From positions 62,001 through 126,000 of the forward strand of contig NZ_FSRB01000004.1 of the NCBI RefSeq assembly GCF_900129635.1: DNA of 64,000 bases. The letters run 5' to 3'. The notes below the pieces were generated by a model. It ran no database searches. It was not told the DNA's origin and saw nothing but the letters and a program-made list of their open reading frames with translations. The stretch is from Singulisphaera sp. GP187 (GTDB lineage Bacteria > Planctomycetota > Planctomycetia > Isosphaerales > Isosphaeraceae). Both the position numbers and the translations under genes were made by a program. Each line of letters starts with the position of its first letter. Position 1 is the first letter of the stretch. This document shows, piece after piece, positions 46,776 to 56,780 of this stretch.

Positions 46776-46797
46776 AGGTGGGCCGTGCCCACCCTAC
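46776..46797. repeat. Single arm of the GGTGGGCCGTGCCCACC repeat
   Basis: AGGTGGGCCGTGCCCACC followed by CTAC matches the right arm of the inverted repeat at 25862-25950. It lies in the 167-base gap between the small membrane-protein gene and the convergent SDR gene. It may be a remnant of the same dispersed family. Confidence 0.7.
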
Positions 46798-46866
46798 AGG
46801 AAGTTCGGGAATATGTAGGTTCGTCCACCTCGGGCTCGTGTCGGGGTGGACGTTCCGAGCGATGGA

Positions 46867-47616
46867 TCAGACCTGCGCCATTCCGCCGTCGACGAACAGT
46901 TCAATGCCCGTGACATAGCTGCTGTCGTCGGATGCCAGGAACAGGGCGACTTTCGCGATCTCATCCGAGGTGCCCATGCGCTCGAGCGGGACCTGCGCGG
47001 CGAAGCTCGACTTGATCTGCTGGAGTTCTTCCTCGGTCGAGGCGATTCCCTTCAGGATCGGTGTATCGATCGGGCCGGGGCTAAGGGTGTTGACGCGGAT
47101 CTTGCGCTCCTTCAGGTCGACCGTCCAGCTCCGGGCAAACGAGCGCACGGCCGCCTTGCTGGCGCTGTAGACGCTCATGGCCGGCATTCCCTTGATCGAC
47201 GCGATGGAGGCGTTCAGGATGATCGACCCGCCGTCGACGAACAACGGTAGCGCCTTCTGGACCGAGAAAAGCAAGCCCCTGACGTTGATGTCGAACACCT
47301 TGTCGAATTGCTCTTCGGTGATCGACCCGAGCGGGGTGAGTTCGCCTATTCCGGCGTTGGCGAACAGGATGTCAACGCGCCCCTTCTGTTCCTTCACCGT
47401 GGCGTACAGCCGGTCGAGGTCGGCCAGGTTGGAGACGTCGCCCTGCACGCCGGTGACATTTTTCCCGATCAGCGCGACGGCCTTGTCGAGCTCGGCTTGA
47501 CGGCGGCCTGTGATGAACACATACGCCCCTTCGGCGACGAACCGCTGCGCCGTGGCCAAGCCCATGCCGCTGTTACCGCCGGTGATGACCGCAACCTTGT
47601 TGTCAAGCTTCCCCAT
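46867..47616 (-). CDS. SDR-family oxidoreductase
   Basis: 249 residues from ATG 47616 (GGGGGTGG upstream); a longer reading would add 84 low-complexity residues. Classical [25 protein letters not shown] after strand 2 (Arg/Arg, favouring NADPH), [13 protein letters not shown], catalytic NASIAS and YSASK, then a [10 protein letters not shown] loop and C-terminal [15 protein letters not shown]. The SDR/esterase-like pair on the same strand is separated by only 95 bases. Substrate not defined. Confidence 0.94.
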   Translation of the reverse strand: MGKLDNKVAVITGGNSGMGLATAQRFVAEGAYVFITGRRQAELDKAVALIGKNVTGVQGDVSNLADLDRLYATVKEQKGRVDILFANAGIGELTPLGSITEEQFDKVFDINVRGLLFSVQKALPLFVDGGSIILNASIASIKGMPAMSVYSASKAAVRSFARSWTVDLKERKIRVNTLSPGPIDTPILKGIASTEEELQQIKSSFAAQVPLERMGTSDEIAKVALFLASDDSSYVTGIELFVDGGMAQV

Positions 47617-47710
47617 CGCACCACCCCCATTCGGTTGAAAGGCCGGAACGGGGGGTATGATAGGCGTGGCTTTCGACGGGGCAAGTACGCACCTTTTCGT
47701 AAGTACCCGG

Positions 47711-48733
47711 TCAGCCGAGGAACCAGTCGAGCCACTGGCAGGATCGCTCCTGGGCCACGGCCGGGAAGGCGTGCCCATGGCGGTGGTTGAAGAGGCCGAC
47801 GGCGTCGGCCGCGCCGGTGAGCGACCAGACCGGGGTGACGGCGTCGATGTAGGGCCAACTCGCGTCACCGTCGGCGGAGTCGCCGCCGATCAGGAGGAAG
47901 GCCCGAGGGGCGATGAGGGCAAGAACCTCGGCGTTATCGAGGGGAAAACCCGGGCGGCGGATCGCCTCGCCGAGATACCACGGGGCCTCCCAGTTGGAGT
48001 AGGTCAGGCCGATCCCGCCCTCGCTGGAGACGGTCGCCTTGATCCTGGGATCGAAAGCGGCGAGATAGAAGGCCTCCTTCGCACCCAGTGAGTGGCCGAT
48101 GGCGCCGATCCGCTTGGGGTCGACGTCGTCCTGGCCCGCGAGGATGTCGACCGCTCGGATCGCGTCGAAGAGCATCTTTCCCATGCCGGTCACGTTGGGA
48201 TGACGCTGATGCAGCCAATCGACGGCCTGGAGCAGCTTATTGCCGCGGCTGTACTGCCAGAGGAAACAGCGCGGGGAGAAGGTCACGTAGCCGCGTCGGG
48301 CGAGATGCAGGCCGATGAACTTGTCGGCGGTGCCTTCGAGGCCCGCGGGCTGGCGAATCGTGTACTCCACCGTCGAATGGAGGACCACGGCGCCGGGTCG
48401 GCCTTGGCCGAGGGCTTCGGGCCGTAACAGGTATCCTTCAATCGGTAGGCCGGGTTCGGCTTCGTAGCGAACCAACTGACGGACGACCCCCTCCGACTTA
48501 TCCTCTTCGAGTACGGTCAAGCTGGGGCGGGCTCGGGGCGCGGCGATCGTGCCCAGGAAGGTTTTCCAGCGGTCGGCCAGTTCTGAGCGACGCTGTTCCC
48601 AGGCTTCGATCGTCCGGATCGGTTGGTGTAGTGCGTCGAACAAGAGCGGAGCCGGTTGCGCGGCCGTTTTGGGGATCAGGGCCGGGGGCTGTTGGACCTC
48701 GGCGAGCCAGCCGGGGCGAGAGGGGGCGAGCAT
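47711..48733 (-). CDS. Alpha/beta hydrolase (acetyl xylan esterase-like)
   Basis: 340 residues from ATG 48733 (GAAGAGG upstream); an upstream reading to 48826 is less likely. Core motifs: [14 protein letters not shown] before the fold, [19 protein letters not shown], the nucleophile elbow [17 protein letters not shown], an acid in [19 protein letters not shown] and the catalytic His in [10 protein letters not shown]. No signal peptide is seen, so it is probably cytoplasmic. The family includes acetyl xylan esterases and dienelactone-type hydrolases. The FIST gene lies 19 bases upstream on the same strand. Confidence 0.88.
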   Translation of the reverse strand: MLAPSRPGWLAEVQQPPALIPKTAAQPAPLLFDALHQPIRTIEAWEQRRSELADRWKTFLGTIAAPRARPSLTVLEEDKSEGVVRQLVRYEAEPGLPIEGYLLRPEALGQGRPGAVVLHSTVEYTIRQPAGLEGTADKFIGLHLARRGYVTFSPRCFLWQYSRGNKLLQAVDWLHQRHPNVTGMGKMLFDAIRAVDILAGQDDVDPKRIGAIGHSLGAKEAFYLAAFDPRIKATVSSEGGIGLTYSNWEAPWYLGEAIRRPGFPLDNAEVLALIAPRAFLLIGGDSADGDASWPYIDAVTPVWSLTGAADAVGLFNHRHGHAFPAVAQERSCQWLDWFLG

Positions 48734-48752
48734 GGGTCGAGCCTCTTCGGCG

Positions 48753-49913
48753 TTAGGCGGACGGAGAACCGGGCTCTTCGAAGAGAACAATGCTGGCCGT
48801 GTACCCGTGGACGAAGTTCTGGCCACCGACCGGTCCGAGTTCGCCCATCGCGAAGAAGCCGGCGGTCGGGATCGCGTTGAAGACGTTTTGCAGCACGGTC
48901 ACATCGTGGTGAGGCTCGCTGAAAAGGCGAGTGCCCCGTCCGTTGCAGGTGAAGAGCAAGGCGCCTCGGACGTTGGCATCGGGATGCAAGTCGCGATCCT
49001 TTTCGAGGAGCGCGCGAAGATCCTCGTCGGCCGTCTCCTCGTCGCGGACGTGGAACTGGACGGTCTGCCCGACCTTCGCGCGGTCCGAGATGGCAATCCC
49101 GCCGACCTCGTCGGCGCCGAGGACGTTGTGAACCAAGAAGTCGCCGCGCTGGAACGACTCCTGGTACTCGTTGATCACGCGGCCGACGTGAAGTCCGTGC
49201 TGGACGCGATGCTGGTCGCCCGGCGGGAGGGTCGCGAACAGCTCGCCCAGGACCTCGAGTGCCGGGCGTCGGCCGAGCTCCCGGATCAGGTTCTGCTCGG
49301 CCTTGGTGACGATGTAGGGTCGGCCGATCGGACGGCAGCCCTGGCTGACGATGGTTCGAAGGACGAGTGCCCCCTCCAGGCTGATCGCGACGGCTCCGTC
49401 CTGAAAAGTCTCACCGTCGAGGATCAAGCGATTCTGGCCCGGAGCGTTGGCTCCGCTCGCCATTCCCCCGACCACCCGGAGCCCGGGGAGTTCGCCGTTT
49501 GCCCGGAGCAAGAACTGATCCGCGGGAAACGAGAAAGGGTCGCCCAGAAGCAGCAGAGACGAACCGCCGGCGGTCGGCATGCCGGAAAACTCGCCGTCCA
49601 CAAACGTCAGACGGAACGGCTTCAGGTCCACGTCCGGAAGCCGGGCCGACCAGAGGCCCAGCGCAGCGGCGCCTTCGATCTCCTGGCCGTCGGCGACGAT
49701 CGACTCCCCGGTGCAGCCGAGCACATGACGCCCCAGTTGGTGGGCTCGGATCGCTTCGGTCAGCTTCGCCATGCCGGCAGCATGGTGGGGCGAGGCGAAA
49801 ACAAGGGCCAGGTCGCCAGGTTCGCCCCCCATCAACGCGGCCGCGCGCTCCACGACTTCCTGGATCGCCGCCTCGGTGTTCGTCAAAGTCGAAAGGGCCG
49901 AGACGCATTTCAT
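48753..49913 (-). CDS. FIST-domain small-molecule sensor protein
   Basis: 386 residues. FIST_N: LALVFASPHHAAGMAKLTEA, VLGCTGESIVADGQEIEG, then GGMASGANAPGQNRLILDG. FIST_C: LVHNVLGADEVGGIAISD, GALLFTCNGRGTRLFSEPHHD and AGFFAMGELGPVGGQNFVHG. The family is thought to bind small ligands, possibly amino acids, for signalling. Here it stands alone without kinase or cyclase domains. It precedes the esterase gene by 19 bases on the same strand, so it may report on a related substrate. Confidence 0.93.
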   Translation of the reverse strand: MKCVSALSTLTNTEAAIQEVVERAAALMGGEPGDLALVFASPHHAAGMAKLTEAIRAHQLGRHVLGCTGESIVADGQEIEGAAALGLWSARLPDVDLKPFRLTFVDGEFSGMPTAGGSSLLLLGDPFSFPADQFLLRANGELPGLRVVGGMASGANAPGQNRLILDGETFQDGAVAISLEGALVLRTIVSQGCRPIGRPYIVTKAEQNLIRELGRRPALEVLGELFATLPPGDQHRVQHGLHVGRVINEYQESFQRGDFLVHNVLGADEVGGIAISDRAKVGQTVQFHVRDEETADEDLRALLEKDRDLHPDANVRGALLFTCNGRGTRLFSEPHHDVTVLQNVFNAIPTAGFFAMGELGPVGGQNFVHGYTASIVLFEEPGSPSA

Positions 49914-50253
49914 GAGAAGGTTCCTTCGATTCCTCGGGGCGGAGGATCGCAGCCAGGGTTGATGCCGCGACGATTGTAGCGTCAGAGTTTCTCGGCACGA
50001 TAGGTTTTGTCGACGATCGGTGCCCGTTCGACGCGTGCTCGGCTGAGATTCAGGACCAAGTTGTACTTAACGTGCGCCGACCCGTCCGATATAATCTCCC
50101 AGAAGAGATCACCCTAATGCCCCCGCTCCGCGCACCATTTGCCCATCATCAATTGGTTCTCGGAACGAGAGGAGCACTCGGTGCGGGGGATCGAAATCCG
50201 GCGCCGCGTTCTTTTCTCGCACGCTCCGACATGGGCTTAGGGTGAGACGTTTC
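49914..50253. other. Intergenic region with a promoter-like site
   Basis: 340 bases between the FIST gene and the SGNH gene. The candidate promoter TTAACG (50067-50072) and TATAAT (50090-50095) with a 17-base spacer lies near its centre; the rest shows no gene. Confidence 0.5.
50067..50095 (+). promoter_or_regulatory. Sigma-70-like promoter before the SGNH gene
   Basis: TTAACG at 50067-50072 and TATAAT at 50090-50095, spacer 17. A start near 50102 would leave a leader of about 150 bases. Pattern only. Confidence 0.5.
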
Positions 50254-51407
50254 ATGAGCGGTCATGACCCTCGCTCTCCCCTCCGCTCGCTCCCCTGGGG
50301 CTTCCTGGGGATGGTCGCATTGGTGCTCGTCTTTGAGTCGTTCGCGGCCAAGCATGAGAAGGACCTGTTCCTGAAGATCGACGCCTGGACCTGGAACCAG
50401 ACCGGCCGTCGCGCCGAGCGGCCGGGCCCGTCGCCTCGAGTCGTCTGTCTCGGGGATAGCCTGGTGCAGGTTGGCGTGGCCTCGCCGGTTGTCGAAAAGC
50501 TCACGGGGCTATCGACTTGCAACCTGGCGATCAGCGGCGGTCAGGCGGCGTCGACCTACTACCTGCTCCGCCGGGTGCTCGATACAGGGGGGCGGCCCGA
50601 CGCTCTCGTGCTCGACTTCTTCCCACGGCATTTGCAGTCGTCGCCGTTGGCTGGCCTCGACCCTTGGACGTCGCTCGCCCGGTTTGACGAGCTCATCGAT
50701 CTGGCCTGGGCGGGCTGGGACGCCGAGTTCCTGGGCCGAGTCGCCATCGCCAAAATCGTTCCGACCGTTCGGTCTCGACCGGAAGTTCGCAGCCACGTCT
50801 TGGCCGCGTTGAACGGCGAGGACCGAGGTGACCACCACCATGTTCCCCCGAGCCTGAGACGCAACCTCGAGATCAATCGGGGGGGCTCCTCTGTCCCTCG
50901 ACCCCGAGCTCGGTGCTCGAGAAGGACCTGGAGACTTGGTCAAAGACTTACTTTCCAGGCGACTGGGCCTGCCATCCGGTGAATGACGGATACATCCGGC
51001 GGATCCTGACACTGGCCGCAGCGCGTAAGATCCGGGTATTCTGGTTATTGCCGCCGATCCAACCCGCGCTTCAGCAGCGTTGCGAGCAGAGCGGATTCGA
51101 CGCGCGGCACCAGAAATTTGTCCGAGGCTTCCAGGCGGAATTCTCGAACGTGACCGTGCTCGACGGTCGCCACGCCAATTATGATCCCCAGGTATTCTTC
51201 GACCCTCACCACCTGGCTCGAGACGGCGCGGCCGTCTTGAGTTACGACGTCGCGATGATGCTCCGTCGTGCGATCAACGCCGACCATGCGCTCTCGCGTT
51301 GGGTTAATTTGCCCGCTTACGGAAATCGCCGGATTGACGGACCGCTCGAGGATGTCGAACAATCGAGAGTGGCCGCGAGGCTCGAGAGAGCGCAGCGGAT
51401 CCATTGA
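50254..51407 (+). pseudogene. SGNH/GDSL-type hydrolase gene with a 1-base frameshift
   Basis: From ATG 50254 the protein has a membrane helix (GFLGMVALVLVFESFAA), then the GDSL-type block I RVVCLGDSLVQVGVA (Ser in GDS), and ISGGQAAS. A 7-base G run at 50879-50885 ends the frame; another frame continues with TWSKTYFPGDWACHPVNDGY, RVFWLLPPIQ and the D-x-x-H block FFDPHHLARDGAA, to a stop at 51407. One extra G gives a 384-residue protein (1154 + 1 is divisible by 3). Such membrane-anchored hydrolases act on acylated polysaccharides in several phyla. The 3' half could not function alone. Confidence 0.8.
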
Positions 51408-51516
51408 CCGGACGGGTTCGTCCCGCCGGCCCTCCTAGTTTTTTTCTTTTCTTGAGCGCGTTGACAACCTCGGCCCCTTGTTCGCGACAGACTCTCTTAC
51501 TTTTGGATCCTTGTCT

Positions 51517-53322
51517 ATGGTCCTCGACCCCAAATTTATTCGCAATTTTTCGATCGTGGCGCACATCGATCACGGCAAGAGCACGCTGGCCGACCAGCTC
51601 TTGCTCCAGTCGGGGGCGATCACTCAGCGCGAGTTTCGCGAGCAGCTCCTGGACGATATGGACCTGGAGCGGGAACGCGGGATCACGATCAAGGCACGCG
51701 CGGTCGCGATCAATTACGACCTGAACGGTCAAACGTATGAGTTGAACCTGATCGATACCCCCGGCCACGTCGACTTCCACTACGAAGTTTCACGCAGCCT
51801 GGCGGCCTGCGAGGGGGCGATCCTCCTGGTCGACGCTACCCAAGGGGTGCAGGCCCAGACGGTCGCCAACGCTTACCTGGCGATCGCCGGCGACCTGGCG
51901 ATCGTCCCCGTGCTGAATAAGATCGACATGCAGGCGGCCCGGCCCGATGAGATCCGCGAGGAGATCATGGCCACCCTCGGGATCGACCCCGACGACGTGC
52001 TGGCCATCAGCGCCAAGACGGGGCTGGGCGTGCCGGATGTCTTCCGCGCCATCATCGATCGCGTCCCCGCGCCTTCGGGAAATCCGGCGGCCCCGCTGCG
52101 GGCCTTGATCTTCGACTCGAAGTTCGATGACTACCAGGGGGTGATCATCTACGTCCGGGTCGTCGACGGCATTCTCCGCGTCGGCCAGAAGGTTCGCCTG
52201 ATGGCGGGGGGGACCGAGCACGAGGTCATCGGCCTCGGTCGCTTCCGCCCTCACTCGGTGGCGTGCGACGAGCTTGGGGTCGGGCAGGTCGGCTATGTCC
52301 ACGCCAATATCAAGAAGCTCGCTGACGTGAACATCGGCGATACTCTCACCGAGTCGCCGCGCGGGGCGGAGGTTGCCCTACCAGGGTATCAGGAACCGGT
52401 CCCGGTCGTTTTCTGCGGGCTCTTCCCGGCGACGCACAACCAATTCGAGGACCTCAGGACCGCGCTCCAGAAGCTCGCGCTCAATGACTCGAGCTTCTCG
52501 TTCGAGCCGGAAACGTCCGACGCCCTCGGGTTTGGGTTCCGTTGCGGCTTCCTGGGCATGCTCCACATGGAGATCGTCCAGCAGCGGCTGGAACGCGAGA
52601 GCGACCTCGCTCTGGTTCAGACCGCTCCGAACGTGACCTACGAAATCCTCAACAAACGAGGGGAGACGATGCTCGTCTCCAATCCGACCCGGATTCCCGA
52701 CGCGGGGGACATTGAGGAATTCCGCGAGCCGGTCGCCAAGGTCAGCTTCATTCTCCCGTCCGATTCCATCGGCGCCATCATGCAGCTCTGCGAGGACCGC
52801 CGCGGCACGTACTTGAAAACCGAGTACATGACGCCGACGCGTGCGATCCTGAGCTATGAGCTGCCCCTGGCCGAAATGATCTATGACCTCTACGATAAAC
52901 TGAAGAGCGCGACCCGCGGCTACGGCACCATGGACTACGAGTTGATCGGCTACCGCGCCAGCGACCTTTGCCGGCTCGATATCCTGGTGGCCGGGTCCAA
53001 GGTCGATGCACTCTCGATCGTGGTCCACCGTGCTCATGCGGATCGTCGCGGCCGCAAGCTGGTTCGCAAGCTCCGCGCGGAGATCGACCGCCACCAGTTC
53101 GAGGTCGCCATCCAGGCCGCCATTGGCACCCGCGTCGTGGCCCGAGAAACGATCTCAGCGCTCCGCAAGAACGTGACGGCCAAGTGCTACGGCGGCGATA
53201 TTTCCCGAAAAAGGAAGCTGCTGGAAAAGCAAAAAGAAGGCAAGAAGCGTATGAAACAGATCGGGAACGTCGAGATCTCGCAGGAAGCCTTCCTCTCGGT
53301 CCTCGACGACGGCGACGAGTAA
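51517..53322 (+). CDS. lepA: Elongation factor 4 (LepA)
   Basis: 601 residues from ATG 51517, the usual start (MVLDPKFIRNFSIVAHIDHG); a longer reading adds 13 residues. GTPase motifs: AHIDHGKST (G1), ERERGITIKA (G2), DTPGHVDF (G3), NKID (G4), SAKTG (G5). Domain 2, the FRCGFLGMLHMEIVQQRLER domain III segment, an EF-G-like domain V (RGTYLKTEYMTP) and the LepA-specific C-terminal domain (RETISALRKNVTAKCYGGDI, then RKRKLLEKQKEGKKRMK) are all present. It promotes back-translocation on stalled ribosomes. It is upstream of the signal peptidase genes, as in many bacteria where lepA and lepB are neighbours. Confidence 0.98.
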   Translation: MVLDPKFIRNFSIVAHIDHGKSTLADQLLLQSGAITQREFREQLLDDMDLERERGITIKARAVAINYDLNGQTYELNLIDTPGHVDFHYEVSRSLAACEGAILLVDATQGVQAQTVANAYLAIAGDLAIVPVLNKIDMQAARPDEIREEIMATLGIDPDDVLAISAKTGLGVPDVFRAIIDRVPAPSGNPAAPLRALIFDSKFDDYQGVIIYVRVVDGILRVGQKVRLMAGGTEHEVIGLGRFRPHSVACDELGVGQVGYVHANIKKLADVNIGDTLTESPRGAEVALPGYQEPVPVVFCGLFPATHNQFEDLRTALQKLALNDSSFSFEPETSDALGFGFRCGFLGMLHMEIVQQRLERESDLALVQTAPNVTYEILNKRGETMLVSNPTRIPDAGDIEEFREPVAKVSFILPSDSIGAIMQLCEDRRGTYLKTEYMTPTRAILSYELPLAEMIYDLYDKLKSATRGYGTMDYELIGYRASDLCRLDILVAGSKVDALSIVVHRAHADRRGRKLVRKLRAEIDRHQFEVAIQAAIGTRVVARETISALRKNVTAKCYGGDISRKRKLLEKQKEGKKRMKQIGNVEISQEAFLSVLDDGDE

Positions 53323-53438
53323 GCCGAGCCGGGGGGAGACACAGTCGATCGCCCCGACGGCATTCGGCGTGGCCTCGGTTCCACGGTCCCTTGTCTTCCC
53401 CCAGACGATCGTCCGACTGACTCAACGCAGCGACGCCC

Positions 53439-54890
53439 ATGAGCCCACTCATTGCAGACCCAGTTGAGACACCCGTGGCACCCCTCCGCTCCGGGTTCGT
53501 GCGCCAGACCATCGAGTTCCTGATCGCACTCAGCCTCGGCATTCTTGTGTTACGGACCTTCACCGCCGAGGCCTACGTAGTTCCGACCGGGTCGATGGCT
53601 CCCACCCTCCTCGGCAATCACGAAGAGGTGGCCTGCCCGAATTGCGCGATGCGATTCGCGTTGGGTCTCGACGAGGAGGGGAGGGCGGGCCAACCGGTCT
53701 GCCCCAATTGCGGCGAAGACAAACTCGACGGAGTGCCGGTCGTCCCTTGCAGCGGCGATCGGTTGCTCGTTCAAAAGGGACTCTATGACTTCAAGCGTCC
53801 GAGGCGCTGGGAAGTCGCGGTGTTCCACTTCCCCGCCGATCCGACCCAGGCCTACGTCAAGCGGGTCGTCGGCTTGCCCGGTGAGTCGGTCCAAATCTTG
53901 CGGGGCGACGTTTACATCAACGGCAAGATCGCTCGGAAATCGCTCCAGGAGCAGCGTGCGATCCGGATCTTGGTGTATGACTCGCAGTTCGTTGCTCAAG
54001 ATGCCAATCGCGTTCCCCGCTTCCTGTTCCATCGCGGCCGACCGCGAAGCGGCTTGACCAGCACGTGGCGGACCGAAGGGCCACTCCTCATCCACGATGC
54101 CGACGAGCTGACCGAGGACGCGATCGATTGGGCGGAGTACCGCCACCGTGACCCCGACCGTGGGCAGTACACCCCAATCTATGATTTCAACCCGTATAAC
54201 GGTGGCGAACTGCGCGGGGAGAACCGGGTGTCCGACCTGATGGTCGAGGCCCGGTTGCTCGTCGGTCCCGACGCCCCGACGGTGGACGTCCGGCTCGACT
54301 CCGGGGCGGATCGGTTCGTGATCACCCTCCCGTTCCACGAGGCAACCCTCCCACGCGTCCGCCGCAACAACCGGGCCGTTCCGGTCAGCAACGCGGTGTC
54401 GATTCCGTTCCAGCCAGGCGAAGCGCCGCGGTCGAGCGTGCTCGAAGCCTCGATCATGGACCACCGGCTCTCGGTCTCACTGAACGGCGTCCCGCTGTTC
54501 GACCCGGTGGACTACGACGACCCGGCGGCCGGGTACGGATCGGAAGTGAGCCCGATCGGGGTCGGGGTGCGCCGTGGTTCTTTGACGATCGAACGCCTGA
54601 AGGTTTTCCGCGACGTCTTCTACACGAGCGCACTGGCCAACACGCCCCGGCGTCCGTTCGGGGTCGATGAGCCGTACCAGCTCGGCCCGGATTCGTTTTT
54701 CGTGCTCGGCGATAACAGTTCGGTCTCGAACGACTCGCGGTTCTGGTCCACAAGTCCGGTCGTCCCGGGCGACCTGTTCCTGGGCAAGCCGTTTCTGGTC
54801 CATCTGCCGGGCCAGGTGGTTCCCCTTAAGGTTTTCGGACGGTCGGTGTACTGGGTTCCCGATCCTCGCGAAATTCGTTACATTCGATAG
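53439..54890 (+). CDS. lepB: Signal peptidase I, paralogue 1
   Basis: 483 residues. One N-terminal helix (FLIALSLGILVLRTF), then catalytic Ser 52 (VVPTGSMAPTLLG) and Lys 141 (AYVKRVVGLPGE). Between them are Cys 66/69/88/91 (CPNC and CPNC), a probable zinc ribbon not found in the classical enzymes. A long inserted beta domain (about residues 170-410) precedes the terminal box LGDNSSVSNDSRFW. At 483 residues it is larger than E. coli LepB. It cleaves Sec signal peptides on the outer face of the cytoplasmic membrane. A paralogue follows after a 42-base gap. Confidence 0.88.
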   Translation: MSPLIADPVETPVAPLRSGFVRQTIEFLIALSLGILVLRTFTAEAYVVPTGSMAPTLLGNHEEVACPNCAMRFALGLDEEGRAGQPVCPNCGEDKLDGVPVVPCSGDRLLVQKGLYDFKRPRRWEVAVFHFPADPTQAYVKRVVGLPGESVQILRGDVYINGKIARKSLQEQRAIRILVYDSQFVAQDANRVPRFLFHRGRPRSGLTSTWRTEGPLLIHDADELTEDAIDWAEYRHRDPDRGQYTPIYDFNPYNGGELRGENRVSDLMVEARLLVGPDAPTVDVRLDSGADRFVITLPFHEATLPRVRRNNRAVPVSNAVSIPFQPGEAPRSSVLEASIMDHRLSVSLNGVPLFDPVDYDDPAAGYGSEVSPIGVGVRRGSLTIERLKVFRDVFYTSALANTPRRPFGVDEPYQLGPDSFFVLGDNSSVSNDSRFWSTSPVVPGDLFLGKPFLVHLPGQVVPLKVFGRSVYWVPDPREIRYIR

Positions 54891-54932
54891 CAACAATCAG
54901 CGCCTGGCCGAACCAAGCGGGGACATTCGACG

Positions 54933-56729
54933 ATGAACCGGAGCTATGCGACTCACCCCGACGTGGTGAGTCCCGACGCGAAGCCCAAGGCAGCGAAGAA
55001 GGAAGGCCACCGCGAGACGGTCGAGGCCATCGTCGTCGCCATGATCCTTGCGCTTCTGGTCCGTGGGTTCGAGGCCGAGGCCTTCGTCATTCCCACCGGC
55101 TCGATGGCGCCGACCTTGATGGGGCGTCATAAAGAAGTGACCTGTCCCCAATGCAAGTTCGTCTACTCGGTCAACGCCTCTGGGGAAGATGGCGGCGGCG
55201 CCCAGCCCCTCGGCATCGGTGGGTTCCGGTTCCGCGGCAACGCCGAGGGACGGCTGGGTTCACGGGTCGTGGGGGGGACATGTGTCAACTGCCGATTCCA
55301 TGCCGACCTGAGCAATGAGCCAACCTTCAACGGCGATCGCATCCTCGTCATGAAATTCGGCTACGACATGCCCTTTCTGCCCGGAGCCTCCGTGCCCGAG
55401 CGGTGGGACGTTGTCGTCTTCCGCTATCCCGAGGAACCCGAGGTCAGCTACATCAAGCGACTCGTCGGTCTCCCGGGTGAGAACCTGCGGATCAGGCATG
55501 GCAATATCTACATCAAGCCGCCTTCGAGTGGCGCGGACTACGAGATCGCACGCAAGCCGCTGAAGCATCAGCGGGCGATGGCGATGATGGTTTACGACGA
55601 TCGACATCGCGCGGCGGCGATGTGGAATAAGCCGGAATGGTTGCGTTGGTCGTCAACCACCTCCACCACCTGGAAGGAAGGGGTGGTCGGGTCGTACTCG
55701 ATTGCCACGAACCCCGGTGAGGTGGCGGAACTTCGCTACCGCAACCTCGTGCCCGACCCGGAGCAGTGGGACGCGATCCTGAACGAGCAGGAATTGCCTC
55801 GGAAGCCGCGCCCCACGCTGATTACCGACTTCTATTCCTACAACACGAATCAATCGACGAACTCCCGTAGTGACGACAGTGGCGCGCTCTCGCACCCGGA
55901 CTGGGTCGGCGACCTGAGCCTTTCCACCCGCCTTGAGGTCAAGGAAGCCAAGGGGATCGTCCAGTTCGAGCTGGTCGAGGGCGGGGTCAGGAATCAGGCC
56001 GAGATCAACCTGGCGGACGGAACGGCAAGCCTGTCACGCGATGGGAAACCGCTGAGCTCGGAACGCGCGGCCGTGTCGGTCGGCGTTGGCTCGCACGACG
56101 TTTACTTCGCCAACTTCGATAACCGCCTGTCCCTGGTCGTCGATGGCAAAGCCATCTTTGGCGATGGCCTGGCCTATGACGAAGACCTGGCAACCGCCGT
56201 GCTACCAACGGACGCCGACCTGGCGCCCTCAGCCGTCCGCGCTGAAGGGGCTTCGATTGGCGTGAGCGACCTTGTCTTGAAACGCGATATCTACTATACC
56301 CTCACCCCTGGGCATCCCGATTACGATAGTTTCTGGGACGACGAGCATATTCCGAGGACGACGGTGGAGTTGTTTGACAACTTGGCCAATCCCGCGCGAT
56401 TCGCCTTCTTGGCCAACTTACCGCCCAAAGAGTATTCGATCGGCGAGAATCGCTTTTTGATGCTCGGGGACAACAGCCCGATGAGTCGGGATAGCCGAGG
56501 ATGGAACAACGAGGACCGCCGAGACCTCAGTAAACCGATCGACGAGCGGAACGCTGGCTGGGACACGTCGGATCGGGCGAGTTGGGAAGTCCCTAGGAAC
56601 TTGCTGACGGGGAAAGCCTTCTTTGTCTACTGGCCACACGGAAAGCCGTTCGGGCCGGACATTCGCCTGAGTCCCGATTTTCGCGTGCCGTTCCGGCCCT
56701 ATCTTGAACGGATGAAGTGGATTCGTTGA
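54933..56729 (+). CDS. lepB: Signal peptidase I, paralogue 2
   Basis: 598 residues. One membrane helix (EAIVVAMILALLVRGF), catalytic Ser 57 (VIPTGSMAPTLMG) and Lys 175 (SYIKRLVGLPGENL), and the terminal box LGDNSPMSRDSRGW. Cys 71/74/117/120 (CPQC and CVNC) again suggest a zinc ribbon between Ser and Lys, here with a glycine-rich loop of about 40 residues. The inserted beta domain is larger than in paralogue 1. The two genes are probably the result of an ancient duplication with divergence in substrate binding. It lies 51 bases upstream of lptB. Confidence 0.88.
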   Translation: MNRSYATHPDVVSPDAKPKAAKKEGHRETVEAIVVAMILALLVRGFEAEAFVIPTGSMAPTLMGRHKEVTCPQCKFVYSVNASGEDGGGAQPLGIGGFRFRGNAEGRLGSRVVGGTCVNCRFHADLSNEPTFNGDRILVMKFGYDMPFLPGASVPERWDVVVFRYPEEPEVSYIKRLVGLPGENLRIRHGNIYIKPPSSGADYEIARKPLKHQRAMAMMVYDDRHRAAAMWNKPEWLRWSSTTSTTWKEGVVGSYSIATNPGEVAELRYRNLVPDPEQWDAILNEQELPRKPRPTLITDFYSYNTNQSTNSRSDDSGALSHPDWVGDLSLSTRLEVKEAKGIVQFELVEGGVRNQAEINLADGTASLSRDGKPLSSERAAVSVGVGSHDVYFANFDNRLSLVVDGKAIFGDGLAYDEDLATAVLPTDADLAPSAVRAEGASIGVSDLVLKRDIYYTLTPGHPDYDSFWDDEHIPRTTVELFDNLANPARFAFLANLPPKEYSIGENRFLMLGDNSPMSRDSRGWNNEDRRDLSKPIDERNAGWDTSDRASWEVPRNLLTGKAFFVYWPHGKPFGPDIRLSPDFRVPFRPYLERMKWIR

Positions 56730-56780
56730 CCGCCGGACGCGGTCCATCGGCCCGCATGGGTCTTCACGGAGGATCGGCCC

